In this document: positions 17,348-25,914 of the stretch, in pieces
Position numbering within the stretch: position 1 is the stretch's first letter
How the letters are laid out: each line of letters begins with the position of its first letter
NCBI RefSeq assembly: GCF_000349845.1
Contig: NC_020829.1
Coordinates: 5,587,001 to 5,651,000 of the forward strand
From: Pseudomonas sp. ATCC 13867
GTDB lineage: Bacteria; Pseudomonadota; Gammaproteobacteria; Pseudomonadales; Pseudomonadaceae
DNA: 64,000 nucleotides
Direction of reading: 5' to 3'
The notes under the pieces: model-generated
The model's input: the letters and a program-made list of their open reading frames with translations, nothing else
Database searches by the model: none
What the model was told of the DNA's origin: nothing
Translations under genes and position numbers: made by a program

Positions 17348-18232
17348 ATGTCCTCAACCACCCTCCACGGCATCATCGGCTATACCATCACTCCCTTCGG
17401 CCCCGACGGCGCGCTCGACCTGCCGGCGCTCGGCCGTTCCATCGAACGACTGCTCGCCGGCGGCGTACATGCCATCGCCCCGCTGGGCAGTACCGGCGAA
17501 GGCGCCTACCTCAGCGACCCGGAATGGGACGCGGTGGTGGAGTTCAGCCTGAAGACCATCGCCGGCCGCATCCCCACCATCGTCAGCGTGTCCGACCTGA
17601 CCACCGCCCGCACGGTGCGCCGCGCGCGTTTTGCCGAACGCCTCGGCGCCACCGCGGTGATGGTGCTGCCGGTGTCCTACTGGAAGCTCAACGAAGAGGA
17701 AATCCTCGCCCACTACCGCGCGGTCGGCGAGGCGATCGGTATTCCGGTGATGCTCTACAACAACCCCGGCACCAGCGGTACCGACCTGCCAGTGGAGCTG
17801 ATCCTGCGGATCGTCAACGAAGTGGAGAACGTCACCATGGTCAAGGAGAGCACCGGCGACATCCAGCGCATGCACCGCCTGCGCCTGCTCTCGGGCGGCC
17901 AGGTGGCGTTCTACAACGGCTGCAACCCGCTGGCGCTGGAAGCGCTGGTGGCCGGGGCGAAAGGCTGGTGCACGGCGGCGCCGAACCTCATCCCGCAGCA
18001 CAACCGCACGTTGTACGAAGCGGTGCAGGAAGGACGCATGGAGGATGCGCGGGAGTCGTTCTATCGCCAGTTGGCGGTGCTGGACTACATCACCCGCCGT
18101 GGCCTGCCGACCACCATCAAGGCCGGGTTGCGCATGGCCGGCCTGGAGGTTGGCGTACCACGCCTGCCGTTGCAGGAACTGGACGGCGACGGCCAGCGCT
18201 ATCTGCAGGGACTGCTGACAGCGCTGCAATGA
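17348..18232 (+). CDS. Dihydrodipicolinate synthase / N-acetylneuraminate lyase family protein
   Basis: 294-residue TIM-barrel pyruvate-type lyase. The pyruvate-binding loop is PLGSTGEG (about 45-52), the catalytic Tyr is in LYNNPGTSG (about 137) and the Schiff-base Lys is in MVKESTGD (about 165). It is not the housekeeping DapA by context. A 2-keto-acid aldolase or lyase acting with the neighbouring class II aldolase is more likely. The substrate is unknown. Confidence 0.85.
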   Translation: MSSTTLHGIIGYTITPFGPDGALDLPALGRSIERLLAGGVHAIAPLGSTGEGAYLSDPEWDAVVEFSLKTIAGRIPTIVSVSDLTTARTVRRARFAERLGATAVMVLPVSYWKLNEEEILAHYRAVGEAIGIPVMLYNNPGTSGTDLPVELILRIVNEVENVTMVKESTGDIQRMHRLRLLSGGQVAFYNGCNPLALEALVAGAKGWCTAAPNLIPQHNRTLYEAVQEGRMEDARESFYRQLAVLDYITRRGLPTTIKAGLRMAGLEVGVPRLPLQELDGDGQRYLQGLLTALQ

Positions 18233-18239
18233 GGCATGA

Positions 18240-18272
18240 CTGCCCCGCCCGCGCCGGCCGCGGGCGGGGCCC
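18240..18272. terminator. GC-rich hairpin between convergent genes
   Basis: Stem GCCCCGCCCGCG with CCGCGGGCGGGGC around a short loop. No T-run follows on either side. It probably acts as a transcription barrier between the lyase and permease genes. Confidence 0.5.
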
Positions 18273-18280
18273 TTGCCCAT

Positions 18281-19705
18281 TCAGCTCACGCTCAACGCCG
18301 CCTCGCTGACCACCTGCGGCCGCTTGCGCTTGAGCACGTAATAGGCCAGGTAGCAGGCCGCCATGAAGCCGAAGCCCCAGTACAGCGACGGACGCTGGGT
18401 CGGGTCCATCGCCAGGAACACGAACAGCGAGCAGCAGATCGCGATGCACGCCAGCGGGATCAGCGGGAACAAGGGCGCTGCGTACTTCAGGTCGGCCACG
18501 CTGCCGCCCTTGGCCATGTGCTCGCGGCGGAAGCGGTACTGGGCGTAGGCGATGACGATCCAGGTGACGGTGCCGGACATTCCGCTCACCGCCATCAGCA
18601 CCATGAACAGGGTGTCGGCGGCGACGATGCTGGTGAGCAGCGAGAGCAGGGCGAACGCCAGGCTGATCAGCAGCGCGTAGAGCGGCACGCCACGGGCACT
18701 GAGCCTGGACAGACCGCGCGGCGCCATGCCGGTCTTGGACATGGCCCAGAGGATGCGGGTGGAGGCGTACAGGCCCGAGTTACCCACCGAGAGAATCGCG
18801 GTGAGGATCACGAAGTTCATCAGGTCGGCGGCGTAGGGAATGCCGACCATGTCGAACACCTGCACGAAGGGGCTTTCCATCAGCCCGGCCTGCTTCCACG
18901 GCACGATGCAGGACAGCACGACGATCGCCAGCACATAGAAGATCAGCACGCGGAACACCACGTTGCGCACGGCGCGCGGGATGCTCTTCTCCGGCTGGTC
19001 GGTTTCGCCGGCGGCGACACCCATGATCTCGCAGCCCTGGAAGGCGTAGACCACCGTCATCATCACCGCGAACACGGCGGACAGGCCGTTGGGGAACAGG
19101 CCATCGCTGACCAGGTTGGACAGCCCCGGTGCAGCGGCGCCGCTATTGAGCGGAATGGCACCGAAGATCACCAGCACGCCGACCACGATGAAGCCCAGGA
19201 TGGCCGCGACCTTGATCCCGGAGAACCAGTACTCGGCCTCGCCGAAGGCGCGGGTGGCCAGGGCGTTGAGGGAGAACAGCACGACCACGAAGAAGCCCGA
19301 CCAGAGCCAGATCGGCACCTCGGGGAACCAGCGGGTCATCAGCATGCCGGCGGCGGTGAATTCCAGGCCGACGGTGGAGGCCCAGCTCATCCAGTAGACC
19401 CAGCCGATCATGAACCCGGTGGCCGGACCGATGAAGCGCGTGGCGTGGGCCTGGAAGGAACCGGAGACCGGCATCTGCACCGACAGCTCGCCCAGGCAGA
19501 CCATCACCAGGTACATCAGCAGACCCGCGACCAGGTAGGCGAGGATGGCGCCCATCGGGCCGCCGGAGCCAATGGTGACGCCCGAGCCCATGAACAGGCC
19601 GGTGCCGATCACGCCGCCCAGCGACAGCATGAAGATGTGGCGGCTCTTCAGCGCGCGGGTGAGCTGGATCTTCTCGCCGCTACCGGCGTGATGGGTCTCA
19701 GACAT
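18281..19705 (-). CDS. Amino acid permease, APC family (PA4981-like)
   Basis: 474 residues with about 12 transmembrane segments. The APC signature GGVIGTGLFMGSG is in the first helix (about 31-43), followed by GPMGAILAYLVAGLLMYLVMVCLGEL and FQGCEIMGVAAGETDQPEKSIPRAVRNVVFRVLIFY. It is an inner-membrane proton-driven amino acid importer. Its place between the arginine catabolic genes and aruRS matches PA4981, so arginine or a related basic amino acid is the likely substrate. On the minus strand AACAATAA lies about 55 bases upstream of the start, a possible weak Crc/Hfq CA motif. Confidence 0.88.
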   Translation of the reverse strand: MSETHHAGSGEKIQLTRALKSRHIFMLSLGGVIGTGLFMGSGVTIGSGGPMGAILAYLVAGLLMYLVMVCLGELSVQMPVSGSFQAHATRFIGPATGFMIGWVYWMSWASTVGLEFTAAGMLMTRWFPEVPIWLWSGFFVVVLFSLNALATRAFGEAEYWFSGIKVAAILGFIVVGVLVIFGAIPLNSGAAAPGLSNLVSDGLFPNGLSAVFAVMMTVVYAFQGCEIMGVAAGETDQPEKSIPRAVRNVVFRVLIFYVLAIVVLSCIVPWKQAGLMESPFVQVFDMVGIPYAADLMNFVILTAILSVGNSGLYASTRILWAMSKTGMAPRGLSRLSARGVPLYALLISLAFALLSLLTSIVAADTLFMVLMAVSGMSGTVTWIVIAYAQYRFRREHMAKGGSVADLKYAAPLFPLIPLACIAICCSLFVFLAMDPTQRPSLYWGFGFMAACYLAYYVLKRKRPQVVSEAALSVS

Positions 19706-19922
19706 GGCGCACCTCCAGGGAACGGCGGGCGCGACTGAGCGGAACTCTACGTTGGATCATTATTGTTATCTCCAATCAATCAGAGGCCGTGGCTCGGGCA
19801 CGGATGCCACCGGATTATTGGAAGGCGATGTAAGACCCCGTTGTTCGAGTGGATCGAAGTTGTAGAAAGATGTAAGGATTTTGTGCAGGGCGCATGGGAC
19901 GGGTCTTTCAGGGGACGATCTT

Positions 19923-20002
19923 GTAGAAGCGAGCTTGCTCGCGAACAGGATTGGCCGGCGGTGACGGAGTTGGGCGGAGTTCGCGAGCAAGCTCGCTCCT
20001 AC
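19923..20002. repeat. REP inverted pair 3, supplying the aruS stop codon
   Basis: The left core has one change (GTAGAAGC). The right core overlaps the last codon of the aruS frame, whose TAG stop (19999-20001) is part of the GTAGGAGC motif. Confidence 0.9.
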
Positions 20003-22245
20003 AGAGAACGCGCCTGGGCGCCCTTCAGAAGCTCGAACGCCACCGCCCTCTCCCGTTCCAACCGCTCCGCCCAGTCACCGCGCACCGAGCCCGCCAGCGC
20101 CGCCTCCTCCAGCTCGCCGAGGCAATCCCCCAACCCGCGCAGCCCCATCGACCGGCAACTCCCCGCCAGCCGGTGCGCGAAGCTCGCCGCTTCAACAGCA
20201 TCCTCCTGGTGCAGGGCATCCAGCAACAGCAGCCACTGCTCGGCGAGCAACGTCCACAGACTGGCGAGCAACTCGTTCAGCTTGTGCTCACCCAGCAACC
20301 GGCGATGGGTTTCCAGTACCCGCCGGTCCAGCGGGCCGTTATCCACGGCCGCCAGTGGCAGGGCGGCAGACACGCCGGCCAGCGCGCGGCGCAGGTCGCC
20401 CAGGCGCAACGGCTTGCCCAGCACGCCCTGCATGCCGGCCTCGAAATAGCGGCGGACCATCCCCGGCTGCACGCTGGCGGTGAAGGCGTGGATCGGCGTG
20501 GTGGCGTTGAGGCCGCCGGCTTGCGCGCGAATCGCCCGGCACAGGTCGAGACCGGTCATGCCCGGCAGATGCATGTCCAGCAGGATCAGGTCGAAGCGCC
20601 GCGCGGCGGTGAGCGCCAGCGCGGGTTCCGCGTCGTCGGCAAGCTGGACTCGGTGGCCGTCGCGCTCCAGCAGCGCCTGGGCGACCTCGCGGTTGAGGGC
20701 GACGTCTTCCACCACCAGCACCTCTCGCGATGGCGCCAGCCCGGCGGAAACCTCGGACTGCGGCAGCACGCCCGGCATCAGCGCGATCTCGAACCAGAAG
20801 GTGCTGCCCTCGCCTTCCAGGCTTTCCACGCCGATCTCGCCGCCCATCGCCTCCACCAGGCGCTTGCTGATCGCCAGTCCCAGCCCGGTGCCGCCGTAGC
20901 GTCGTGCCACTTCGTCGCTGGCCTGGGTGAAGCGCTGGAAAATCTTTTCCTGCTGCTCGGCGGAGATACCGATGCCGTCGTCGATCACCGCGAAGCGCAG
21001 GCGCTGCCCGGCCTCGCCGCGCTCCAGCAGCGTCACCTCCAGCAGTACCTCGCCCTCCTCGGTGAACTTCACCGCGTTGGCCAGCAGGTTGCTCAGCACC
21101 TGGCGCAGGAACTGTTCCGCGCCCCGGCAGGGGTCCTGCACTTGCGGATCCACGCGCAAGCGCAGGCAGAGGCCGCTGTCGGCGGCGCGCGGCTCCAGCA
21201 GGGTCACCACGTCGTCGAGCAGGCGGCGCAGGGAAAAGTCCACCGGCTCCGGCTGGCTGGCGCCGTCCTCCAGCTTGGCGAAGTGCAGCACCTCGTTGAG
21301 GATCGCCAGCAGCCCTTCGCCGGCGGTGGACAGCGCCTGCAGCCGGCGCCGGTCCTGCTCGCCCAGAGGCGCGGCACGCAGCAGCTCGGCCATGCCGAGA
21401 ATGCCGTTGAGCGGCGTACGGATTTCGTGGCTCATGGTGGCAAGGAAGCGGCTCTTGGCGCGGTTGGCCTCCTCCGCTTCCTCCTTGGCGCGGCGCAGGC
21501 TGGCGGTGCGCCGCTCGACGCGCTGCTGCAGCTCGTCGCGCTTGCTCTGCAACGCGGCGCGATCGGCCTCGCGGCGCCGCAGCTCCGCGCGCAGGGCGCG
21601 GCGCAAGTCGTCGAGCGCGTCGGCGACGGTGTCGATCTCATCCTCCTTGCGCCCCTTGTGCAGTGCCAGTTCGGTCTGCAGATCGCCGCCGGTGAGGCCC
21701 CGGACGAAGTCGGCCATGACGCGCAGGTGGCGGGTGACCAGGCTGTGGAACAGCCAGCTCAGCGCCACCGCCAGGCCGCAGAGGAACACCCCCATCCACA
21801 ACAGGCTGGCCAGCCCGCCGTGGAGCAGGCGCAGGTAGACGGCACCGAGGTCGATGCTGACTTCCAGCTCGCCCAGTTCGCGGCGCTCGCCGTCCGGCGG
21901 CTGGAAGGCCAGGGCGTAGCGCTCGACGCGGAACGGCCCACGCTTGTCGTCGGCGTCCTGCACCAGGTTGAAGTCGGCGCTGCGCAGGCGCACCTGGGCA
22001 ATGTCGGGGAAGTCGGCCAGGCCGTGCAGCTGCACGTTGAGCTGCTCCTGGTTGAGGTCCCACAGGCTGCGCTCGAAGCTGGCCAGGTAGCCGACGCGGA
22101 TCAGCTCCAGGCGCGTGTCGATGTCGCGCATCTCGCGGCGGTATTCGAAGTACAGCTGCACCGCGCTGGCCAGCACGGTGAAGCACAGGCTGAACAGCAG
22201 CACCCGCAGCAGCAGGCGCCGGGCCAGGCCGCCGGGCAGCTTCAA
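19999..22245 (-). CDS. aruS: Hybrid sensor histidine kinase AruS
   Basis: 748-residue inner-membrane hybrid kinase. Order: membrane helix (about 8-32), periplasmic sensor region, second helix near 150-170, HAMP, coiled coil, HisKA with His273 ([16 protein letters not shown]), HATPase, receiver with Asp557 ([10 protein letters not shown]) and Hpt domain with His691 ([14 protein letters not shown]). The frame lacks an ATG at a sensible position. TTG at 22245 is chosen because it overlaps the TGA of the upstream binding-protein gene (CGTTGAAG). With aruR it should control the arginine transaminase genes in response to arginine or 2-ketoarginine. The stop codon lies in a REP element. Confidence 0.85.
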   Translation of the reverse strand: MKLPGGLARRLLLRVLLFSLCFTVLASAVQLYFEYRREMRDIDTRLELIRVGYLASFERSLWDLNQEQLNVQLHGLADFPDIAQVRLRSADFNLVQDADDKRGPFRVERYALAFQPPDGERRELGELEVSIDLGAVYLRLLHGGLASLLWMGVFLCGLAVALSWLFHSLVTRHLRVMADFVRGLTGGDLQTELALHKGRKEDEIDTVADALDDLRRALRAELRRREADRAALQSKRDELQQRVERRTASLRRAKEEAEEANRAKSRFLATMSHEIRTPLNGILGMAELLRAAPLGEQDRRRLQALSTAGEGLLAILNEVLHFAKLEDGASQPEPVDFSLRRLLDDVVTLLEPRAADSGLCLRLRVDPQVQDPCRGAEQFLRQVLSNLLANAVKFTEEGEVLLEVTLLERGEAGQRLRFAVIDDGIGISAEQQEKIFQRFTQASDEVARRYGGTGLGLAISKRLVEAMGGEIGVESLEGEGSTFWFEIALMPGVLPQSEVSAGLAPSREVLVVEDVALNREVAQALLERDGHRVQLADDAEPALALTAARRFDLILLDMHLPGMTGLDLCRAIRAQAGGLNATTPIHAFTASVQPGMVRRYFEAGMQGVLGKPLRLGDLRRALAGVSAALPLAAVDNGPLDRRVLETHRRLLGEHKLNELLASLWTLLAEQWLLLLDALHQEDAVEAASFAHRLAGSCRSMGLRGLGDCLGELEEAALAGSVRGDWAERLERERAVAFELLKGAQARSL

Positions 22246-23021
22246 CGCGGCACCCCGTCGCCGGCGAGCATGGCGCGGTAGTCGTGCTCGCTCTGCTGCA
22301 GCCAGCGAGCGACGCTGCCGTCGTCCACGCGTTTCTTCAGCACGGCATCGATCTCCTCCATTCGCGCGGCCAGCGGCGAATGGCGGGAGACGGCGATGCG
22401 CAGGTAATCCACGGTCAGCGGCCGGGGCAGCGCGGCGATGTCCTGGCCGCCGGCCAACTGCTCGACGAACAGCGAGCCGGTGCGCCGCTCGTGGGCGATG
22501 AAGTCGATGCGCTGGCGGATCAGCTTGCCGAAGTTCTGCCGGCTGTCGGAGACCCATTCGACGTTGCCGTGCTCGGCGACGAAACGGTCGAACTCCGCCC
22601 CGTAGCTCTCGCCGAACAGCAGCCCGCCACGGTAATTGGCGAGGTCGCCCAACTGGTCGAAACGCACCGGCTTGCGGCGGTTGTAGAAGATCGCCACTTC
22701 CTCGCGCAACACCGGCACGCGGGAGAACAGCAGACCATCGTCGCGCTGCGGGGTCTGGTAGGCGAGCACCACGTCGACGCGACCCTCGGCGGCATCCAGC
22801 AGGCAGCGCTTCCAGTTGCCCAGCACCACGGTCTGCACCTCGTAGCCCAGCTCGCCGAGCACGCTGCGTACGGTCTGCGGCGCCAGCCCGCGCACTTCAT
22901 GGCCGTCGCTCCAGGAAATGGGCGGATAGACGGGATAGTCGCAGTAACGGATCGGCGGCGCGGCGCTGGCGCCCGCTGCCAGCAACGGCAGCACCAGGCA
23001 CAGCGGGGCCAGCCAGCGCAT
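22242..23021 (-). CDS. Periplasmic solute-binding protein of the ArtJ/HisJ type, sensory partner of AruS
   Basis: 259 residues with a Sec signal peptide ([20 protein letters not shown]). It has the SBP_bac_3 fold: [37 protein letters not shown], and [31 protein letters not shown]. It lies between aruR (3-base gap) and aruS (4-base overlap), with no transporter genes nearby, so a signalling role is more likely than import. In BvgS-type kinases such a domain is fused to the kinase. Here it is a separate reading frame, though a frameshift at the junction could in principle join them. Confidence 0.78.
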   Translation of the reverse strand: MRWLAPLCLVLPLLAAGASAAPPIRYCDYPVYPPISWSDGHEVRGLAPQTVRSVLGELGYEVQTVVLGNWKRCLLDAAEGRVDVVLAYQTPQRDDGLLFSRVPVLREEVAIFYNRRKPVRFDQLGDLANYRGGLLFGESYGAEFDRFVAEHGNVEWVSDSRQNFGKLIRQRIDFIAHERRTGSLFVEQLAGGQDIAALPRPLTVDYLRIAVSRHSPLAARMEEIDAVLKKRVDDGSVARWLQQSEHDYRAMLAGDGVPR

Positions 23022-23024
23022 GGC

Positions 23025-23759
23025 TCAGGCGTCGACGGGCGTGGCGGTGAACAGGTAGCCGGCGCCGTGAATGGTGATGATCAGCTCGGGCTCGGCCGGG
23101 TCGTCGCGCAGCTTGCGGCGCAGGCGACCGACCAGCACGTCGATGGAGCGGTCGTTGGGCAGCCACTCGCGGTTGCGGATCTGGTCCATCAGCTGGTCGC
23201 GGCTCAGGGTGTGGCCGGTGTTGCGCAGGAACACGCAGAGCAGCTGGAACTCGCCGTGGGTCAGCGGGGTTTCGCTGCCGTCGCGGTCGACCAGGCGGCG
23301 GCGGTCGGGGTCGAGCGTCCAGCGGGCGAAACGCTTGTGGTTCTGCCGCGCCGGCTGGGCGGCGGAGCCCTGGCGGGCATGGCGCACGCGGCGGATCAGG
23401 TTCTTCGCGCGGGACACCAGTTCGCGCGGGTTGAGCGGCTTGATCACGTAGTCGTCGGCGCCGCATTCCAGGCCGACGATGCGGTCGATGTCGTCGTTGC
23501 GCCCGGTGATCAGGATGATGCCGACCTCCGAACGCACCCGCAGTTCGCGGGTCAGGGTCAGGCCGTCCTTGCCGGGCAGGCGGATGTCGAGCATCACCAG
23601 GTCGATGGGCTGATCGGCCTGCTCGGCTTCGGCGAGGCTTGCCTCGGCCTGTTCGGCGGTGCCGGCGCAAAGCACGTCGTAGCCTTCCTCGCCGAGGTAG
23701 GCCTGGAGGAGCTCGCGAACCACCGGATCGTCGTCGACGATCAGTACACGGGAAGTCAT
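23025..23759 (-). CDS. aruR: OmpR-family response regulator AruR
   Basis: 244 residues. The receiver domain has acidic DDD at 9-11 and phosphoacceptor Asp58 in DLVMLDIRLPGKDG. The C-terminal winged helix includes LTHGEFQLLCVFLRNTGHTLSRDQLMDQI and RSIDVLVGRLRRKLRDD. It is the first gene of aruR / binding protein / aruS. It should activate the arginine transaminase operon when phosphorylated by AruS. AATAACAA occurs about 43 bases upstream on the coding strand, a weak Crc/Hfq motif candidate. Confidence 0.88.
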   Translation of the reverse strand: MTSRVLIVDDDPVVRELLQAYLGEEGYDVLCAGTAEQAEASLAEAEQADQPIDLVMLDIRLPGKDGLTLTRELRVRSEVGIILITGRNDDIDRIVGLECGADDYVIKPLNPRELVSRAKNLIRRVRHARQGSAAQPARQNHKRFARWTLDPDRRRLVDRDGSETPLTHGEFQLLCVFLRNTGHTLSRDQLMDQIRNREWLPNDRSIDVLVGRLRRKLRDDPAEPELIITIHGAGYLFTATPVDA

Positions 23760-23824
23760 CGCAATACCCTGCTGACGCCACCGCTCGGAGGCGGGGCATT
23801 CTTGTTATTAGTCTAGAGAGCTCT

Positions 23825-23840
23825 GTAGGACCGGTCCTAC
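23825..23840. promoter_or_regulatory. Perfect 16-bp palindrome GTAGGACCGGTCCTAC
   Basis: The palindrome lies between the start of aruR and the stop of the TetR gene. It could be an aruR operator or the remnant of a TetR-gene terminator. No T-run is present. Confidence 0.4.
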
Positions 23841-23874
23841 GGTCGCAGCAGGTTACCGGTCGCTGAACAATCGA

Positions 23875-24522
23875 TCAACAGCCCGCCGCCGCGCGGCTGA
23901 AGCGTTGTCGGCCGCCCTGTTGCAGGCCATCCACCCACGCCTCGCAGATCTGCACGCCCTGCTCCGGGGTGAAGGTATTGGGATTCAGACCGGACTCCAG
24001 CCACAACCCATCGAGCAAGGCGCTGAGGGCGATGGCGGCAAGATCGGCGTCGAAATCGGCCCAGCCCTGCTCCTTCGCCAGCGCGTTCAGCGCCTGCGCC
24101 AGCAACGCGCGGTACTCGCCGTAGGAATGGTCGTGCGCCTTGTTGATTTCCTCGGCGGTCTTCACCGCGCCCCAGAACGCCAGCCAGGCATCCAGCAGCT
24201 GCGGGTCGAGCAGCTCGGCGGAGAACGACGCGCGGAAGAACGCCGAGAGTCGCGCACGGGCATCCGGCGCCGCCTCGGCGATGGCGTCGCGCAGGAGCTG
24301 CATCACCCGCCCGGTGACGGTCAGGTAGGCCTCGGCCACCAGTTCGTCCTTACCCGAGTAGTGATGGTTGATCAGCCCCACCGAGACCCCGGCCTCGGCG
24401 CAGATCTTGCGGATCGATGCCCCCTGGAAGCCGTGGCGCTTCAGGCACGCGAGGGTGGCCTCGATCAGCAGCGCCTTGCGCTGTTCGGGCTCCAGTCGGG
24501 AAAAGCGGACTTCCTGGTTCAT
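23875..24522 (-). CDS. TetR-family regulator, BetI-like
   Basis: 215 residues starting at MNQEVRFSRLEPEQRK. The N-terminal helix-turn-helix is GFQGASIRKICAEAGVSVGLINHHYSGKDELV, the BetI-type DNA-binding segment. The C-terminal domain is helical (LLDAWLAFWGAVKTAEEINKAHDHSYGEYRALLAQ) and also BetI-like. It is divergent from a polyamine-type binding protein gene, with GAAC-GATT-GTTC between them, so it probably represses that operon. The ligand may be a polyamine or amine-derived aldehyde; this is an inference. Confidence 0.83.
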   Translation of the reverse strand: MNQEVRFSRLEPEQRKALLIEATLACLKRHGFQGASIRKICAEAGVSVGLINHHYSGKDELVAEAYLTVTGRVMQLLRDAIAEAAPDARARLSAFFRASFSAELLDPQLLDAWLAFWGAVKTAEEINKAHDHSYGEYRALLAQALNALAKEQGWADFDADLAAIALSALLDGLWLESGLNPNTFTPEQGVQICEAWVDGLQQGGRQRFSRAAAGC

Positions 24523-24556
24523 TCCTGTGATTCCGGGTAGGGGATGGGGAGAATCT

Positions 24557-24568
24557 GAACGATTGTTC
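24557..24568. promoter_or_regulatory. Possible TetR operator
   Basis: Inverted repeat GAAC-GATT-GTTC in the 196-base divergent region between the TetR and polyamine-type binding protein genes. Confidence 0.4.
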
Positions 24569-24697
24569 GACAAGATGCCAGCCCCAGGTCTGCCGTCGTT
24601 TCGATGTGGGCGTTGTAACGGTAACCGACCCTACCTACCCGTTCGGGGAATGGTCCGCCAATCGGGGCTGGCCGAGAGTGACCCCATCAGCGAACAC

Positions 24698-24710
24698 AAC
24701 AACAACAGGT
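24698..24710 (+). promoter_or_regulatory. Crc/Hfq catabolite-repression CA motif at the ribosome-binding site
   Basis: AACAACAA at 24698-24705 fits AAYAANAA and abuts the AGGTGG ribosome-binding sequence of the 24719 gene, the arrangement used for Hfq-Crc translational repression in Pseudomonas. Confidence 0.55.
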
Positions 24711-24718
24711 GGACTGAC

Positions 24719-25822
24719 ATGCAGAAAACCCTCGCTGCGGTACTCGGCGCGGCACTGGCGACCTTGCCGGCGCTGGGCTACGGGGAAGACAGCAGTAGCG
24801 CCAATACGCTGCGGCTGTACAACTGGACCGACTACATCGGCGAGCACACCATCGCCGATTTCGAGAAGGCCACCGGGATCAAGGTGGTCTACGACACCTT
24901 CGACTCCTACGAAACCGTGCAGGGCAAGCTGATGCCCGGCCGCTCCGGCTACGACCTGGTGGTGCTCAACGCCGCCCTGGTGCCGCCGCTGCTCAAGGCG
25001 GGCGTATTCCAGCCGCTGGACAAGTCCAAATTGCCCAGCTGGAACAACCTCGATGCGGAGGTGCTCAAGCACCTGGAGCACTACGATCCGGGCGTGAGGT
25101 ACTCGGCGCCCTACACCTGGGGCAGCAACGGCATCACCTACAACGTCGACAAGATCAAGCAGCGCATGCCGGACGCGCCCATCGGCTCGCTGGCGATGCT
25201 GTTCGATCCGAAGATCGTGTCGAAATTCGCCGATTGCGGGGTGACAATCATCGATTCGCCCACCGACGTGATCCCGCTGGCCCTGGCCTACCTCAAGCGC
25301 GACCCCAACAGCGCCGCGCCCGAGGACCTGAAGGCCGCCCAGGACCTGCTGCAATCGATCCGCCCGTACATCCGCAAGTTCGACTCCACCAGCTACCTGA
25401 ACGGCCTGGCCAACGGCGACCAGTGCATGGCGATGACCTGGTCCGGCGACTACGCCACCGCCCAGGCCCGCGCCGACGAAGCCGGGGCCAAGGTCAAGCT
25501 GGGCTACTTCGTGCCCAAGGAAGGCTCGCTGATCTGGTTCGACGACTTCTACATCCCGGCCGACGCGCCACACGTGGCCAACGCCCACACGTTCATCGAA
25601 TACATGCTGCAGCCCAAGGTGGCCGCCGGCGTCGCCGACTACATCCGCTACGCCTCCAGCAACGCCGCCGCCACCCCGCTGCTGGCCGCCGAAGTGCGCA
25701 ACGACCCGGCGATCTACCCCGACGCCGAGACCCGCGCCCGGCTGTTCACCCAGAAAGTGCAGAACCCCAAGGCGACCCGCCTGATCACCCGTACCTGGAA
25801 CGCGGTGAAGACCGGGACCTGA
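24719..25822 (+). CDS. Periplasmic polyamine-type ABC substrate-binding protein (PotF/SpuD family)
   Basis: 367 residues with a signal peptide (MQKTLAAVLGAALATLPALGYGE). Family signatures are LRLYNWTDYIGEHTIADFEKATGIKVVYDTFDSYE, YSAPYTWGSNGITYNVDKI and MAMTWSGDYATAQ. Such proteins bind putrescine, spermidine or related omega-amino acids. No permease or ATPase genes are beside it, so it must use a remote transporter or serve as a sensor. An aminotransferase follows after 92 bases, probably co-transcribed and acting on the imported amine. Confidence 0.88.
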   Translation: MQKTLAAVLGAALATLPALGYGEDSSSANTLRLYNWTDYIGEHTIADFEKATGIKVVYDTFDSYETVQGKLMPGRSGYDLVVLNAALVPPLLKAGVFQPLDKSKLPSWNNLDAEVLKHLEHYDPGVRYSAPYTWGSNGITYNVDKIKQRMPDAPIGSLAMLFDPKIVSKFADCGVTIIDSPTDVIPLALAYLKRDPNSAAPEDLKAAQDLLQSIRPYIRKFDSTSYLNGLANGDQCMAMTWSGDYATAQARADEAGAKVKLGYFVPKEGSLIWFDDFYIPADAPHVANAHTFIEYMLQPKVAAGVADYIRYASSNAAATPLLAAEVRNDPAIYPDAETRARLFTQKVQNPKATRLITRTWNAVKTGT

Positions 25823-25914
25823 TGGATCGCCAACCACCCGCCCCGGCCTGAGCGCCGGGGCACGGGGAGAAGGCTCTCCCCAGGACGAATAACCGGAATA
25901 CCGAGGTAAAGCAG

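Noticed and set aside
17348..18232. Housekeeping dihydrodipicolinate synthase DapA
   Set aside because: The context is catabolic, beside a class II aldolase and its own regulator, and the substrate-determining region differs from DapA; only the family is claimed.
22245..22557. Extended N-terminus of AruS up to position 22557
   Set aside because: The added residues are an Arg-rich out-of-frame reading of the binding-protein gene.
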